Source: Allofranklinella schreckenbergeri (GTDB taxonomy: Bacteria; Pseudomonadota; Gammaproteobacteria; Burkholderiales; Burkholderiaceae_C). From it: a stretch of 64,000 nt of DNA. The stretch spans positions 1 to 64,000 of the forward strand of contig NZ_RDQM01000010.1 in assembly GCF_003703475.1 (NCBI RefSeq), in the 5' to 3' direction. The notes below the pieces were generated by a model, which saw only the letters and a list, made by a program, of their open reading frames with translations, searched no databases and was not told the origin of the DNA. Made by a program: the position numbers and the translations under genes. Positions 43,214 through 51,473 of this stretch are shown piece by piece (position 1 is the stretch's first letter; each line of letters starts with the position of its first letter).

Positions 43214-43217
43214 CTAG
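42942..43217. mobile_element. MITE-like element with IS5-type ends and CTAG target duplication
   Basis: CTAG at 42942-42945 and at 43214-43217 bracket 268 bases. The ends are inverted repeats: AGCGTGTTACGCACTTTGCG on the left, and AGCGTGTTATGCACTTTCCG read inwards on the right, continuing into CCCCC. They match the IS5-type end at 102-123. Inside is a second perfect inverted pair CTGGCCCCAAAACC / GGTTTTGGGGCCAG about 100 bases apart. There is no transposase. The right CTAG contains the recD stop codon. Confidence 0.8.
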
Positions 43218-45493
43218 GCGTTGCTCTCGTCGTCGGTGGCGCGGTGCAGGAGCTCGGCCAGGCCGCTGGCGCGTTGGGTACGGCGGCGCATGGCTTGGGG
43301 CCAGAGGCCGGTGGCGGGGGCGAGGTAACTGAGGTGGGCGCGCGCGCGGGTCAGGCCGGTGTAGAGCAGCTCGCGCGTGAGCAGGGGGCCGGTGTGTGCG
43401 CTCAGGCACAGCAGTACGTGCTCGAATTCCGAGCCTTGGCTTTTGTGCACGGTCATGGCGAAGGCGGTTTCCACGTGCTGCATGCGGCTGACGGAGAAGG
43501 AGCGCAGGCGCGGGCCATCTGGCCCGGCTTCGGCCTGGGCGGCGGGGGGGAAGTACACGCGCAGTTGGCGGCGGTCGTGCGCGGCGGGCAGGGCGATGCC
43601 GACGTCGCCGTTGAAGATGCCCAGGTGCGCATCGTTGCGCGTGACCATGACGGCGCGGCCTGCGAACCAGCCGGGTTTGACGGGCAGGCCCGCTGCGGCG
43701 AGGTGCTGCAAGACGAGCGCATTCATGCCCTCCACGCCCCAGGGGCCGCTGCGCGTGGCGCAGAGGATGCGAAAGCGCGCGAGTTGTTCGAGCACGCGCC
43801 AGACCCAGGCGGTGTGCTGGTGTTGCCAGTGTTGCTGCCCCTGCCCCTGCTCCTGTGTGGCATCGCCGTTGCGGGCAGGCGGCTGGGGCCAGGCGGGGGC
43901 GTCGCGCACGGCGTCGGCCAGTGCGCCGTAGCCGGGCCAGGGGCCGCTGCCGCCCTGGATGCGTTGCAGGGCATCGTCGAGGTTGGCGGGCTCTTTCCAC
44001 CACACGGCTGCGGCGGCGTCGGGTGCGGCCTGGGTGGGGGGCGGCACGTGGTGCAGCGCCTGGGCGAGTGCGTGCTCATCGCCCGATTGCACGATGCGGG
44101 CGAGCTGGCCGATATCGCTGCCAAAACGGCGGCTTTCGCGCAGCATGGCGGTGGCTTGCGCCAGCAAGGGCGGGGGCGCGATGGGGGGCGCGGTCCACTG
44201 CTCGGGCAGGCTTTGGCCGCAGGTGGCGTGCAGATAGCGCGCGGTGGCGGGGCTGTACTGGCCTTGTTCGGCGTGTTCGCAGATGTCGCCCAGCACGGCC
44301 CCGGCTTCGACGGAGGCGAGCTGGTCTTTGTCGCCCAGCAGCACCAGGCGAGCGCTGGCGGGCAGGGCTTGCAGCAAGGCGGCCATCATGGGCAGATCGA
44401 CCATGGAGGCTTCGTCGACGAACAGCCAGTCCAGCGCCAGCGGGTTGCCCGCGTGGTGTTGCAGCGCGCGCGTGCCGGGGCGTGCGCCCAGCAGGGCGTG
44501 CAGGGTGCGCGCGGGCGGGATGTGCGCCAGCGCCTGGCGCAGGGCTGGGGGCAGGTGCTCCAGTGCGGCGAGGGCTTGTTGCAGGGATTCGCTCAGGCGC
44601 GCGGCGGCTTTGCCGGTGGGCGCGGCCAGGCGGATGCGCACGGCGGCGGGGTCGGGCGCCAGGGCCAGCGCGGCGGCCATCAGGCGGGCGGCGGTGTAGG
44701 TTTTGCCGGTGCCTGGCCCGCCGGTGATGACGCTGAGATGGCGGCGCAGGCCCAGCGCGCAGGCGGTTTTCTGCCAATTGGGTGTTGCTGGCGCTGGCCG
44801 CCGCGCGGGGCGGGCGGTGGCTTGGGGAGCGGGCGTGGGGTGGTCGAACAGCATCGCCAGCGTGGCGGCAACGGGGGCGTGGGCCAGCGCCACGGTGTGG
44901 CGGGCGCGCTCCAGCAGGCCGTGGGCGACGGTTTGCTCCAGGTCGTGGTAGCGGCGCAGGTACAGGCGCAGGGGCTGGGGCGCGCTGGCGTGGGGGGGCT
45001 TGCCCAGGTGCAGTACGAGCGGGGGGGCGGGCGTATCCAGCGCGAGCAGGGGGTTGGCGGCGCTGGGGGGGGCTGCGTCGGAGGGCAGGTGCGCGGGGAT
45101 GTCGATGGCTTCTACCAGCGGTGATTGCAGCGCCGCCAGCCAATCGGCGTGGCTGGCGGGCAAGTGGCTGCAAAGCGTGTGCAAGGCGGCTTGGGCTGGC
45201 TCATCGAGCGGCCAGCTCAGCATGTCGCCCAGGCGCTGGCGCAGGTGGCGTTCATGGCCGGGGTGTTCGTGGCTGAGGCGGTCGATGGGCAGGCAGCTAT
45301 GGCCGCGCGTTTGCAGCGCCGAGAGCACGGCGGCGATGTAGGGCAGGCTGGGGTGGGGCGGGGCGTTGGCTGAGGCGGCCTGCTCGAACACCCATTGCGC
45401 AAAGGCGGCGTCGATGCGCGCCAGCCAGCCTTGCTGCGCCCATTGCCAGAGCTGGGCGAGGTCGGTGTGGGCAGGGGGAAGCGGATCTGGCAT
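43214..45493 (-). CDS. recD: Exodeoxyribonuclease V alpha subunit RecD
   Basis: 759 aa from the ATG at 45493 (a TTG at 45508 would add five). SF1B 5'-3' helicase of the RecBCD recombination machine. Walker A ITGGPGTGKTYT (Lys near 264), LAAPTGKAAARLSE, Walker B LFVDEASMVDL, LLGDKDQLASVEAGA, and the late motifs MTVHKSQGSEFEHVLL and LLYTGLTRARAHLSYL. recB and recC are not beside it in the window. Two mobile-looking sequences touch it: the ATG lies 3 bases from repeat copy 12, and the TAG stop is inside the CTAG of the MITE. Confidence 0.94.
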   Translation of the reverse strand: MPDPLPPAHTDLAQLWQWAQQGWLARIDAAFAQWVFEQAASANAPPHPSLPYIAAVLSALQTRGHSCLPIDRLSHEHPGHERHLRQRLGDMLSWPLDEPAQAALHTLCSHLPASHADWLAALQSPLVEAIDIPAHLPSDAAPPSAANPLLALDTPAPPLVLHLGKPPHASAPQPLRLYLRRYHDLEQTVAHGLLERARHTVALAHAPVAATLAMLFDHPTPAPQATARPARRPAPATPNWQKTACALGLRRHLSVITGGPGTGKTYTAARLMAAALALAPDPAAVRIRLAAPTGKAAARLSESLQQALAALEHLPPALRQALAHIPPARTLHALLGARPGTRALQHHAGNPLALDWLFVDEASMVDLPMMAALLQALPASARLVLLGDKDQLASVEAGAVLGDICEHAEQGQYSPATARYLHATCGQSLPEQWTAPPIAPPPLLAQATAMLRESRRFGSDIGQLARIVQSGDEHALAQALHHVPPPTQAAPDAAAAVWWKEPANLDDALQRIQGGSGPWPGYGALADAVRDAPAWPQPPARNGDATQEQGQGQQHWQHQHTAWVWRVLEQLARFRILCATRSGPWGVEGMNALVLQHLAAAGLPVKPGWFAGRAVMVTRNDAHLGIFNGDVGIALPAAHDRRQLRVYFPPAAQAEAGPDGPRLRSFSVSRMQHVETAFAMTVHKSQGSEFEHVLLCLSAHTGPLLTRELLYTGLTRARAHLSYLAPATGLWPQAMRRRTQRASGLAELLHRATDDESNA

Positions 45494-45495
45494 AA

Positions 45496-45575
45496 TTTTA
45501 TCAATCAATAGGAAATAAAATTGCCTTGTTTTGGCTTGATGTGTATAAAATCAATTTTCCTTTGATTGGTTTTCT
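45496..45575 (-). repeat. AT-rich intergenic repeat (family 1), copy 12
   Basis: Arms TTATCAATCAATAGGAAATA and TTTTCCTTTGATTGGTTTTC. Core TTGCCTTGTTTTGGCTTGAT in minus orientation. It fills the whole gap between the glycosyltransferase and recD: it encodes the last residues of the former (minus strand) and the untranslated leader of the latter. Confidence 0.8.
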
Positions 45576-47665
45576 TGTGAAAGTGGCGAAGGGGTGGCCG
45601 GGTGCGGGCTGGGCGAGCGCCTGCGGCGCTTGGCCAGGTACATCAGGCTGGCGCTGAGGGCAAAGCGCAGGCGTGCGAGCAGGCTGGGGCGCGGGCGTTG
45701 GGCCAGCTCGGGCAGGGGCAGGGTGTGCAAGTCCAGCCCGGCCTGGCGGGCCATGAGCAGCAGGCCCATCTCGGGTTGGTCGAGCAGGGACAGGCGCATG
45801 TGGTGCACTTTTTGCATGGCGCTGCGCTGGTAGAGCTGCACGCTGCGGCTGAAGTAGGGCGCCAGCGCCCAGCGGCGGGCGCGGCGGTGCTGGTCGGCGG
45901 GGATGGCCAGCAGGGCCTCGGGCGCGGCGGCGGGGCTGGGGGGCGCGGCGCGTTGCAGCAGGGCGGCGATGGCGGCATCCAGCGCGGGCCAGGCGTTGCG
46001 GTCCCAGGCCAGCTCGGCGGGGATGTGCAGCAGTTGCTCATGCCCTTGGCGCAAGGCCCAGCGCATGCCGGTTTGCAGCGCGCCCAGGCGGTTGGCGCTG
46101 TAGGGGGTGTGGATGGCGACGGCGCTGCATGTCGGTGCGGTGCGGGCGGTGTCCGTCTGGGCGCGCCATTGCAGCGCCCATTGGCTCAGGCGTTGCATGG
46201 CGGGGCGTTCGTGCGTGGCTTCGTTGACGAGCACCAGTGTGGCGTGGCGGCCGGGCGCGCCGGAGGCGATGCGGCTGAGGTGCGTGGCCAGCGCGTCCAG
46301 CTCGGCGGGGGCGGGGAGGTGCCGCAGGGGCAGCACCAGCGCCAGGGTGCGGCGGGCGGGGCGGCGCTCGGGCACTTCTGGCGTCAGCGAGCTGTAGAGC
46401 GTGTGGACATGGCGGCTGTTGGCACCGATGGAAAAGAGCTGCTGCGCGGCCACGCGCCCGGCCTGGCCCAGGCGCTGGCGCGCGGGCGGGTCGGCGCGCA
46501 GGCGCTCCAGCGCTTGCTGCCAGGCGGGCACATCGTCCATGGGCACGCACAGGCCTGCGCCGGATTGGCGGATGAGCCAGGGCATGCCCGAGCCGTGCAG
46601 GTCGGAGACGACGCAGGGTTTGCCGAACTGCATGGCTTCCACCAGCGCCAGCCCAAAGGCTTCGGTGCGCTCGCGCGAGGCCAGGGCAAAGACGTCGCAC
46701 TGGGCCAGCAGGGCGTGCTTGCGCGGCTCGTCCACGCTGCCCAGCAGTTGCACGTCGGCGGGCTGGCCCTGGCGGCGCAAATCGTCGATCAGCGCTTGCA
46801 GGGGCGCGCGCAAATCGCCTTCGCCGACGATGCGCAGTTGCGCATGGGGCAGGTTGGCCACGGCGCGCACCAGCGTTTCAAAGCCTTTGTAATAAGTCAG
46901 CCGCCCGATGGAGACGATGCGCAGGCGGTTGGCGCTCCAGCTCGGGTCGCTGGCGGCGTCGGCGGCGTCGGCCGTGGCGTCGATGGGGGCTTGCGGCGCC
47001 TGGGCTTGCAGGCCCAGGGGGATGGCGACGCATTTGTCCAGCCAGGGGCGCAGGGTGGCGCTGGCCTGCAAGTACGGCGGCGAGGTGGCGATGATGAAGT
47101 GCGCCTGGGCCAGGATTTTGTGCTCCAGCGGGCGGTAGAGGCGATAGGCCAGCGCCAGGGCGGTTTGCTCGCGGGTGAAGGTCACGTCCGAATGCCAGTG
47201 CACCACCCAGGGCACGCGCCGCGCGCGCCGTCCCAGCGCCAGCAGCCAGAACACGGCGACGTTGGGCATGTGCAGGTGCAGCACATCGGGCTGGAAGGTT
47301 TTGAGGCTGTGGCGGATGGCGCGCGCAAAGCCCAGCGAGATGGGGGTGAAGATCAGCCGGATGTGCACGGGCAGGCGTTGCAGCCAGTAGGGGTCGCCCG
47401 GCTGGGGCTGGCCGTGCACGAGCGCGCGTGCGTCCATGCCGCTGGCGCGTTGCTGGGTGATGAGGTCGGCCAGGTAGGTTTCGATGCCGCCGCGATCGGG
47501 CGGGTAGAACTTGCCGATGTGCAGGATGCGCAAGGGCCGCGCATCGGGGGCGGCAATAGGCGCTGCAATGGGCGCAGCAAGGGGGGATGCGCTGGGTGCG
47601 GGTGGTGCGGCGTGCAAGTCCGCCGGGCCTGCGCACCCGGGCGGGGCCTCGGGCTGGGCGGGCAT
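45551..47665 (-). CDS. Glycosyltransferase family 4 protein with extra C-terminal domain
   Basis: 704 aa from the ATG at 47665, which shares its A with the stop of the upstream gene (TGATG). Residues 45-430 are a GT-B, family GT4 enzyme: LRILHIGKFYPPDRGGIETY, HWHSDVTFTREQ, RIVSIGRLTYYKGFETLVRA and the donor-binding RERTEAFGLALVEAMQFGKP. The remaining 270 residues (from RRTLALVLPLRHLPAPAELD) look like a degenerate GT-A/GT2-type or accessory domain without clear DxD, an unusual fusion. The final residues SQENQSKEN are encoded by repeat copy 12. It probably acts in surface glycan or protein glycosylation together with its upstream membrane partner. Confidence 0.85.
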   Translation of the reverse strand: MPAQPEAPPGCAGPADLHAAPPAPSASPLAAPIAAPIAAPDARPLRILHIGKFYPPDRGGIETYLADLITQQRASGMDARALVHGQPQPGDPYWLQRLPVHIRLIFTPISLGFARAIRHSLKTFQPDVLHLHMPNVAVFWLLALGRRARRVPWVVHWHSDVTFTREQTALALAYRLYRPLEHKILAQAHFIIATSPPYLQASATLRPWLDKCVAIPLGLQAQAPQAPIDATADAADAASDPSWSANRLRIVSIGRLTYYKGFETLVRAVANLPHAQLRIVGEGDLRAPLQALIDDLRRQGQPADVQLLGSVDEPRKHALLAQCDVFALASRERTEAFGLALVEAMQFGKPCVVSDLHGSGMPWLIRQSGAGLCVPMDDVPAWQQALERLRADPPARQRLGQAGRVAAQQLFSIGANSRHVHTLYSSLTPEVPERRPARRTLALVLPLRHLPAPAELDALATHLSRIASGAPGRHATLVLVNEATHERPAMQRLSQWALQWRAQTDTARTAPTCSAVAIHTPYSANRLGALQTGMRWALRQGHEQLLHIPAELAWDRNAWPALDAAIAALLQRAAPPSPAAAPEALLAIPADQHRRARRWALAPYFSRSVQLYQRSAMQKVHHMRLSLLDQPEMGLLLMARQAGLDLHTLPLPELAQRPRPSLLARLRFALSASLMYLAKRRRRSPSPHPATPSPLSQENQSKEN

Positions 47666-49791
47666 CACGGGCGGCCGGGGGCCAGTTCGCGCAGGGGGCC
47701 AACAGGCGCGCGCGGCGCGGCGGCAGGCGCTGCTTGCAGTTGGGCTTTGAGCTGGGCGTACATGGGGTTTTGCGGCTCCAGGGCGATGGCTTTGTCCACA
47801 TCGGCCAGCGCGGCGGCGGCCTGGCCGGTGCGCGCGTGCAGCAGGGCGCGGGCGAAGTATGCCGAGGCGCTTTCGCGCTGCGCCAGCGCCTGCTCAATCT
47901 GCGCCTGGGCCTGGGGATACTGCTCTTGCGCCAGGTGGGCCATGCCCAGGCCGATGCGGTATTTGCCGCTGTGCGGCGCCAGCTCCAGCAGCAACTGGTA
48001 TTGCCGGGCGGCCAGCTCGTGCTGGCCCAGCGCGGTGTAGATCTCGGCGCGCAGTTGTTGCAGGTGTTCGCTGGTTGCTGCGTCGGGCTGGCGTTTGAGG
48101 CCCTCCTCAATGGCGGCCAGGGCGTTTTGCGGCGCGCCCATGCCGCGCAGCGAAAAGGCGGCCTGGTAGTACAGCGAGGGCGGCTGCATGCCCAGCTTTT
48201 CGGCGGCATGGAAGGCTTGCACCGATTCCGCATAGCGCCCCAGCAGTTGCAAGGCCATGCCACGGCTGAACTGGGCGCTGCCCAGCGGTTCGCCCAGCGC
48301 GATGGCGCGGTCGAAGTCCTCCAGCGCGGCCTGGGCGCTTTCGCGTTCGAGCAGTTCGGCGCCGCGGTTCATGAAGGGGCGCCAGCGGCCGAAAGCCTGG
48401 GGCGGGGCGGCGGTGTCGATCTTGCTGGCGGCATCGCTCCAGACGCTGTAGGCGCTTTGGAAGCTGCTGATGCGCTCGTAGCTCAAGGCCGCCAGCGCGG
48501 CCAGGGCCACGCAGCCGGCCAGGTAAATGGCTTTGCGTGGCAGCATCAGCGCCAGAACCAGCGCCAGGGGCGCGGGCAGGAAGATGGCCCAGAGGTAGCT
48601 GCGGTAGAGCACGAAGGGGTCTTGAATCCAGGTGGTGGCCAGCTCCAGGCCGAACAGCAGCGCCACGCAAACCACGCTCAGGCCCAGCAGGCTCCAGCCG
48701 TCGCGGCGCGCCAGCAGCGCCCAGACGCTGGCGGCCAGCACGGCGACAAAGGCCAGCGCGCCAGCCAGGTGCAGCGGCTCGGTGAAGGCGAGCGGAAAGG
48801 CTGGGCGCATGTCGATCGACATCGCGCCCACGTAAGGCGCCAGCCAGTAGCCCAGGTAGGCGAAAAACAGCCCGGCCTGGTTGAAGATGCTCAGGCCATA
48901 GGCTTGCGCGGCTGCGCCTGGGCGAAGGCGCTCGAGCTCGCGCACGTAGGCGGCGGAGGTTTCGTCAAACGCGGCGGCGCCGATCACGTGGCCAAAGCGC
49001 GGCCAGAGGATGGCGGCCAGCACGGCGCAAGCGGCCAGGGCCAGCGCCGCGCTCAGCGCCACGCGCTTGAGTGGCGGGCGCTGGATGTAGAGGTACAGCG
49101 GCGCGGCCAACAGCGGCACCAGCGCGCCATGCTCTTTGGAGAGAAAAGCCCCCAGCGCGCAAGCCGCGGCCAGCGCGGCCCAGCCCAGCCCGGTGCTGCG
49201 CGGGGCGTGCGGGCCAGCGGCCTGGCGCACTTGCAGGCAGCGCACCCAGGCCCAGCAGGCCAGGGCGGTGAACAAGGCCAGCATCACCACTGCGCGCTGG
49301 ATCAAATACCCGGCGGCGTACACCGCCACGGGGTTGAGCGCAAACCAGCCCACGGCGATCAGCCAGGCGGCATCGGCGCGCGTGCGCAGCTCCTGGGGGC
49401 TGAGGCGTTGGTCCAGCGCTTCGTCCAGGTTGCTGCGCGCTGCCTGGGCGGGCTGCTGCGCCAGCCATTGCCGCAACAGCGCGTGCGCCAGCAGGCCCAC
49501 GGCGGCGGTTGTGGCCAGGTGCAGCAGCAGGTTGAGGGCGCGCTGGGCGGCCCAGTTTTCGCCCAGCCACTGCTGGAGCCAGACGAAGCTGCCGTAGGAA
49601 ATCAGCCGCTGCTGCCAGGGCCAGAGCGCGCCGTAGGTGTCCAGCGTGCCGTCGGTGAGGCGGTTGTCGTCAAACACCAGGCCATTGCCCAGGCCATGCC
49701 AGTACACGCCCGCCGTCGCCAGGGCGATCAGCAACAGGCCAATCCACCATGCGCGCCGGGTGGGAGCCGGGGAGGGAGGGAGAGCATTCAT
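47665..49791 (-). CDS. Polytopic membrane protein with C-terminal TPR domain (TMTC/GT-C-like)
   Basis: 708 aa from the ATG at 49791; the frame open to 49962 begins inside repeat copy 13 and has no homology there. The N-terminal 430 residues hold about ten membrane helices, with the loop GLGNGLVFDDNRLTDGTL near residues 32-49. An acidic first periplasmic loop of this kind is typical of GT-C mannosyl- and O-glycosyltransferases. The last 270 residues are TPR units (SAQFSRGMALQLLGRYAESV, KYRIGLGMAHLAQEQYPQAQ). Architecture resembles TMTC-type protein O-mannosyltransferases. Translationally coupled to the downstream glycosyltransferase, so a two-gene glycosylation unit is plausible; acceptor unknown. 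Confidence 0.7.
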   Translation of the reverse strand: MNALPPSPAPTRRAWWIGLLLIALATAGVYWHGLGNGLVFDDNRLTDGTLDTYGALWPWQQRLISYGSFVWLQQWLGENWAAQRALNLLLHLATTAAVGLLAHALLRQWLAQQPAQAARSNLDEALDQRLSPQELRTRADAAWLIAVGWFALNPVAVYAAGYLIQRAVVMLALFTALACWAWVRCLQVRQAAGPHAPRSTGLGWAALAAACALGAFLSKEHGALVPLLAAPLYLYIQRPPLKRVALSAALALAACAVLAAILWPRFGHVIGAAAFDETSAAYVRELERLRPGAAAQAYGLSIFNQAGLFFAYLGYWLAPYVGAMSIDMRPAFPLAFTEPLHLAGALAFVAVLAASVWALLARRDGWSLLGLSVVCVALLFGLELATTWIQDPFVLYRSYLWAIFLPAPLALVLALMLPRKAIYLAGCVALAALAALSYERISSFQSAYSVWSDAASKIDTAAPPQAFGRWRPFMNRGAELLERESAQAALEDFDRAIALGEPLGSAQFSRGMALQLLGRYAESVQAFHAAEKLGMQPPSLYYQAAFSLRGMGAPQNALAAIEEGLKRQPDAATSEHLQQLRAEIYTALGQHELAARQYQLLLELAPHSGKYRIGLGMAHLAQEQYPQAQAQIEQALAQRESASAYFARALLHARTGQAAAALADVDKAIALEPQNPMYAQLKAQLQAAPAAAPRAPVGPLRELAPGRP

Positions 49792-49950
49792 GGGAAGCGA
49801 AAAAAGAGGGCTGCGCTGCGCGCCAGGGGCGTTGTGCGCCGGACGAAACGAAAGCGCAGGCCGCGCTGGGCCTGCGGCGGGCATTATGACAGCCCGTATC
49901 GCCGGGCCAGCTTGCCGACAGGCGCTGTGGGTAAGGCTGCGGATCTTCTT

Positions 49951-50030
49951 TTTGTAAATCAATAGTAAATTTTATTTGATATGTATATTGACTAAACAAT
50001 CCAATTAAATTGCCTTTGATTGGTGATTTG
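49951..50030. repeat. AT-rich intergenic repeat (family 1), copy 13, diverged
   Basis: Arms TTGTAAATCAATAGTAAAT and TTGCCTTTGATTGGTGATT. The centre (TATTGACTAAACAATCC) keeps only TAAACAA of the core. Between ccsB (its end) and the membrane TPR gene (its start). Confidence 0.65.
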
Positions 50031-50046
50031 GCAATCGCTCAAGACC

Positions 50047-51381
50047 TCAAAGCTGCCCGTAGCTGTGCAGCCCTGGCAGCAGCAGGTTGACGCCCAGGAA
50101 GGCAAAGCTGGTGACCAGCAGCCCCAGCAGCGCCCACCAGGCCAGGGCGCTGCCGCGCCAGCCGCGCACCAGGCGCATGTGCAGCCAGGCGGCGTAGTTG
50201 AGCCAGACGATCAGCGCCCAGGTTTCCTTGGGGTCCCAGCTCCAGTAGCTGCCCCAGGCCTGGGCAGCCCACAGCGCGCCCAGCACGGTGGCGAGGGTGA
50301 AGAAGGCAAAGCCGGTGGCGATGGCTTTGTGCATCAGCTCCTGTAGCGCGTCGGGCGCGGGCAACGCGGCGGCGATGCGGTGGCGCAGCGCCAGCGCGGC
50401 GGCTACGGCCAGGGCGGCGATGCCGCAGTAGGCCAGCCAGAAGCGCACATCGGCATTAGGGCTGCGGCGCAGCAGCAGCGGCGCACAGCACAGACCGACG
50501 CCCAGCAGCCACAGCAACCCCAGGGGCAGGCGTTGCCGCCAGCGTGGGCGGTTGGCATGGGGGTGCGCCTGTTGTTGCAGCAGCCAGGCAAAGCCCATGG
50601 CGGCGGCGATGGCAAAGGCGCCGTAGCCGATGAGGTTGGCGGGCACGTGCAGCTTCATCCACCAGCTTTGCAGCGCGGGCGCCAGCGGCTGGATGAGGTG
50701 GCCTTGCCGCGCCAGCGCGTACCACAGCAGAAAGCCGACGGCGGCGCAGACGATGGGCATGACCAGCGGCCCCAGGCTGCGGGTGCCGAATTGGGCTTCG
50801 TAATACAGCATGAACAGGGTGGTGATCCAGCAAAACAGCACCAGGACTTCGTACAGATTGCTCACGGGGATGTAGCCCAGGTTTGCGCCCAGCAGGTAGC
50901 TCTCGAACCAGCGCACCAGCGCGCCCGTCAGCGCCATGGCGCTGCCTGCCCAGGCCAGCTTGGCCCCCAGCGCGGCGGCGCCGTGCCAGCGGCTGCGCGC
51001 CAGCAGGCCCAGCCAGTAAAACAGCGCGCTGAGCAGGTACAGCAGGCCCATCCACACAATGGCCGATTGGCTGGATAGGGCGTAGCGCAGCAAGGGGGCG
51101 CTGTCGGCGCGGGCCAGATCGGGCTGGCCGCCCACGTGGTATTGCCCGATGGCCAGCAGGGCCAGGGCGGCCACGGCCAGCGCAAAGCCTTGCAGGGCGC
51201 GCCAGTGCCAGCCCAGCGCGGCCAGTGCGGGGGCGCTGGCCAGGAGGATGGCTTGCTCATACCCATCCATGCAATGTCCGTAGCGGCGCAGCGCCAGGGC
51301 CACGCCGAGGGCGAGCAGCAGGGCAAAAGCGCCATCGAGCCAGCGGCGCAGGCGGGGGGGGTGATGGGGGGCGGGCGTCAT
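50047..51381 (-). CDS. ccsB: Cytochrome c biogenesis protein CcsB (CcsA/ResC family)
   Basis: 444 aa from the ATG at 51381, about ten to twelve membrane helices. The heme-handling tryptophan-rich motif AWGSYWSWDPKETWALIVW lies near residue 385. External histidines occur in GYIPVSNLYEVLVLF-flanking loops and WWMKLHVPANLIGYGAF. With ResB it forms the system II heme exporter and cytochrome c synthetase at the inner membrane. The order resB-ccsB on the minus strand is normal, but here the two are separated by repeat copy 14. Confidence 0.95.
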   Translation of the reverse strand: MTPAPHHPPRLRRWLDGAFALLLALGVALALRRYGHCMDGYEQAILLASAPALAALGWHWRALQGFALAVAALALLAIGQYHVGGQPDLARADSAPLLRYALSSQSAIVWMGLLYLLSALFYWLGLLARSRWHGAAALGAKLAWAGSAMALTGALVRWFESYLLGANLGYIPVSNLYEVLVLFCWITTLFMLYYEAQFGTRSLGPLVMPIVCAAVGFLLWYALARQGHLIQPLAPALQSWWMKLHVPANLIGYGAFAIAAAMGFAWLLQQQAHPHANRPRWRQRLPLGLLWLLGVGLCCAPLLLRRSPNADVRFWLAYCGIAALAVAAALALRHRIAAALPAPDALQELMHKAIATGFAFFTLATVLGALWAAQAWGSYWSWDPKETWALIVWLNYAAWLHMRLVRGWRGSALAWWALLGLLVTSFAFLGVNLLLPGLHSYGQL

Positions 51382-51393
51382 GGCGTTTGCTGG

Positions 51394-51473
51394 TATTTCA
51401 ATCAATGGTAAATTTGATTTATTTGTTGTGTTGCCGAAATATGGTTATTTTATTTCTTTTTGATTTGTAATTC
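51394..51473 (+). repeat. AT-rich intergenic repeat (family 1), copy 14
   Basis: Arms TTTCAATCAATGGTAAATTTG and TTTCTTTTTGATTTGTAATTC. Core GTTGCCGAAATATGG in plus orientation. It lies between the cotranscribed resB and ccsB, and supplies the last codons (LQIKKK) and stop of resB. Confidence 0.8.

Noticed and set aside
42949-43332. 127-codon ORF across the MITE into the recD end
   Set aside because: Reads through inverted repeats and the antisense of recD, with no recognisable product or ribosome site.
47665-49962. N-terminal extension MIYKKKIRSL of the membrane TPR protein
   Set aside because: It starts inside repeat copy 13 and lacks conserved sequence; the membrane region begins soon after the ATG at 49791.
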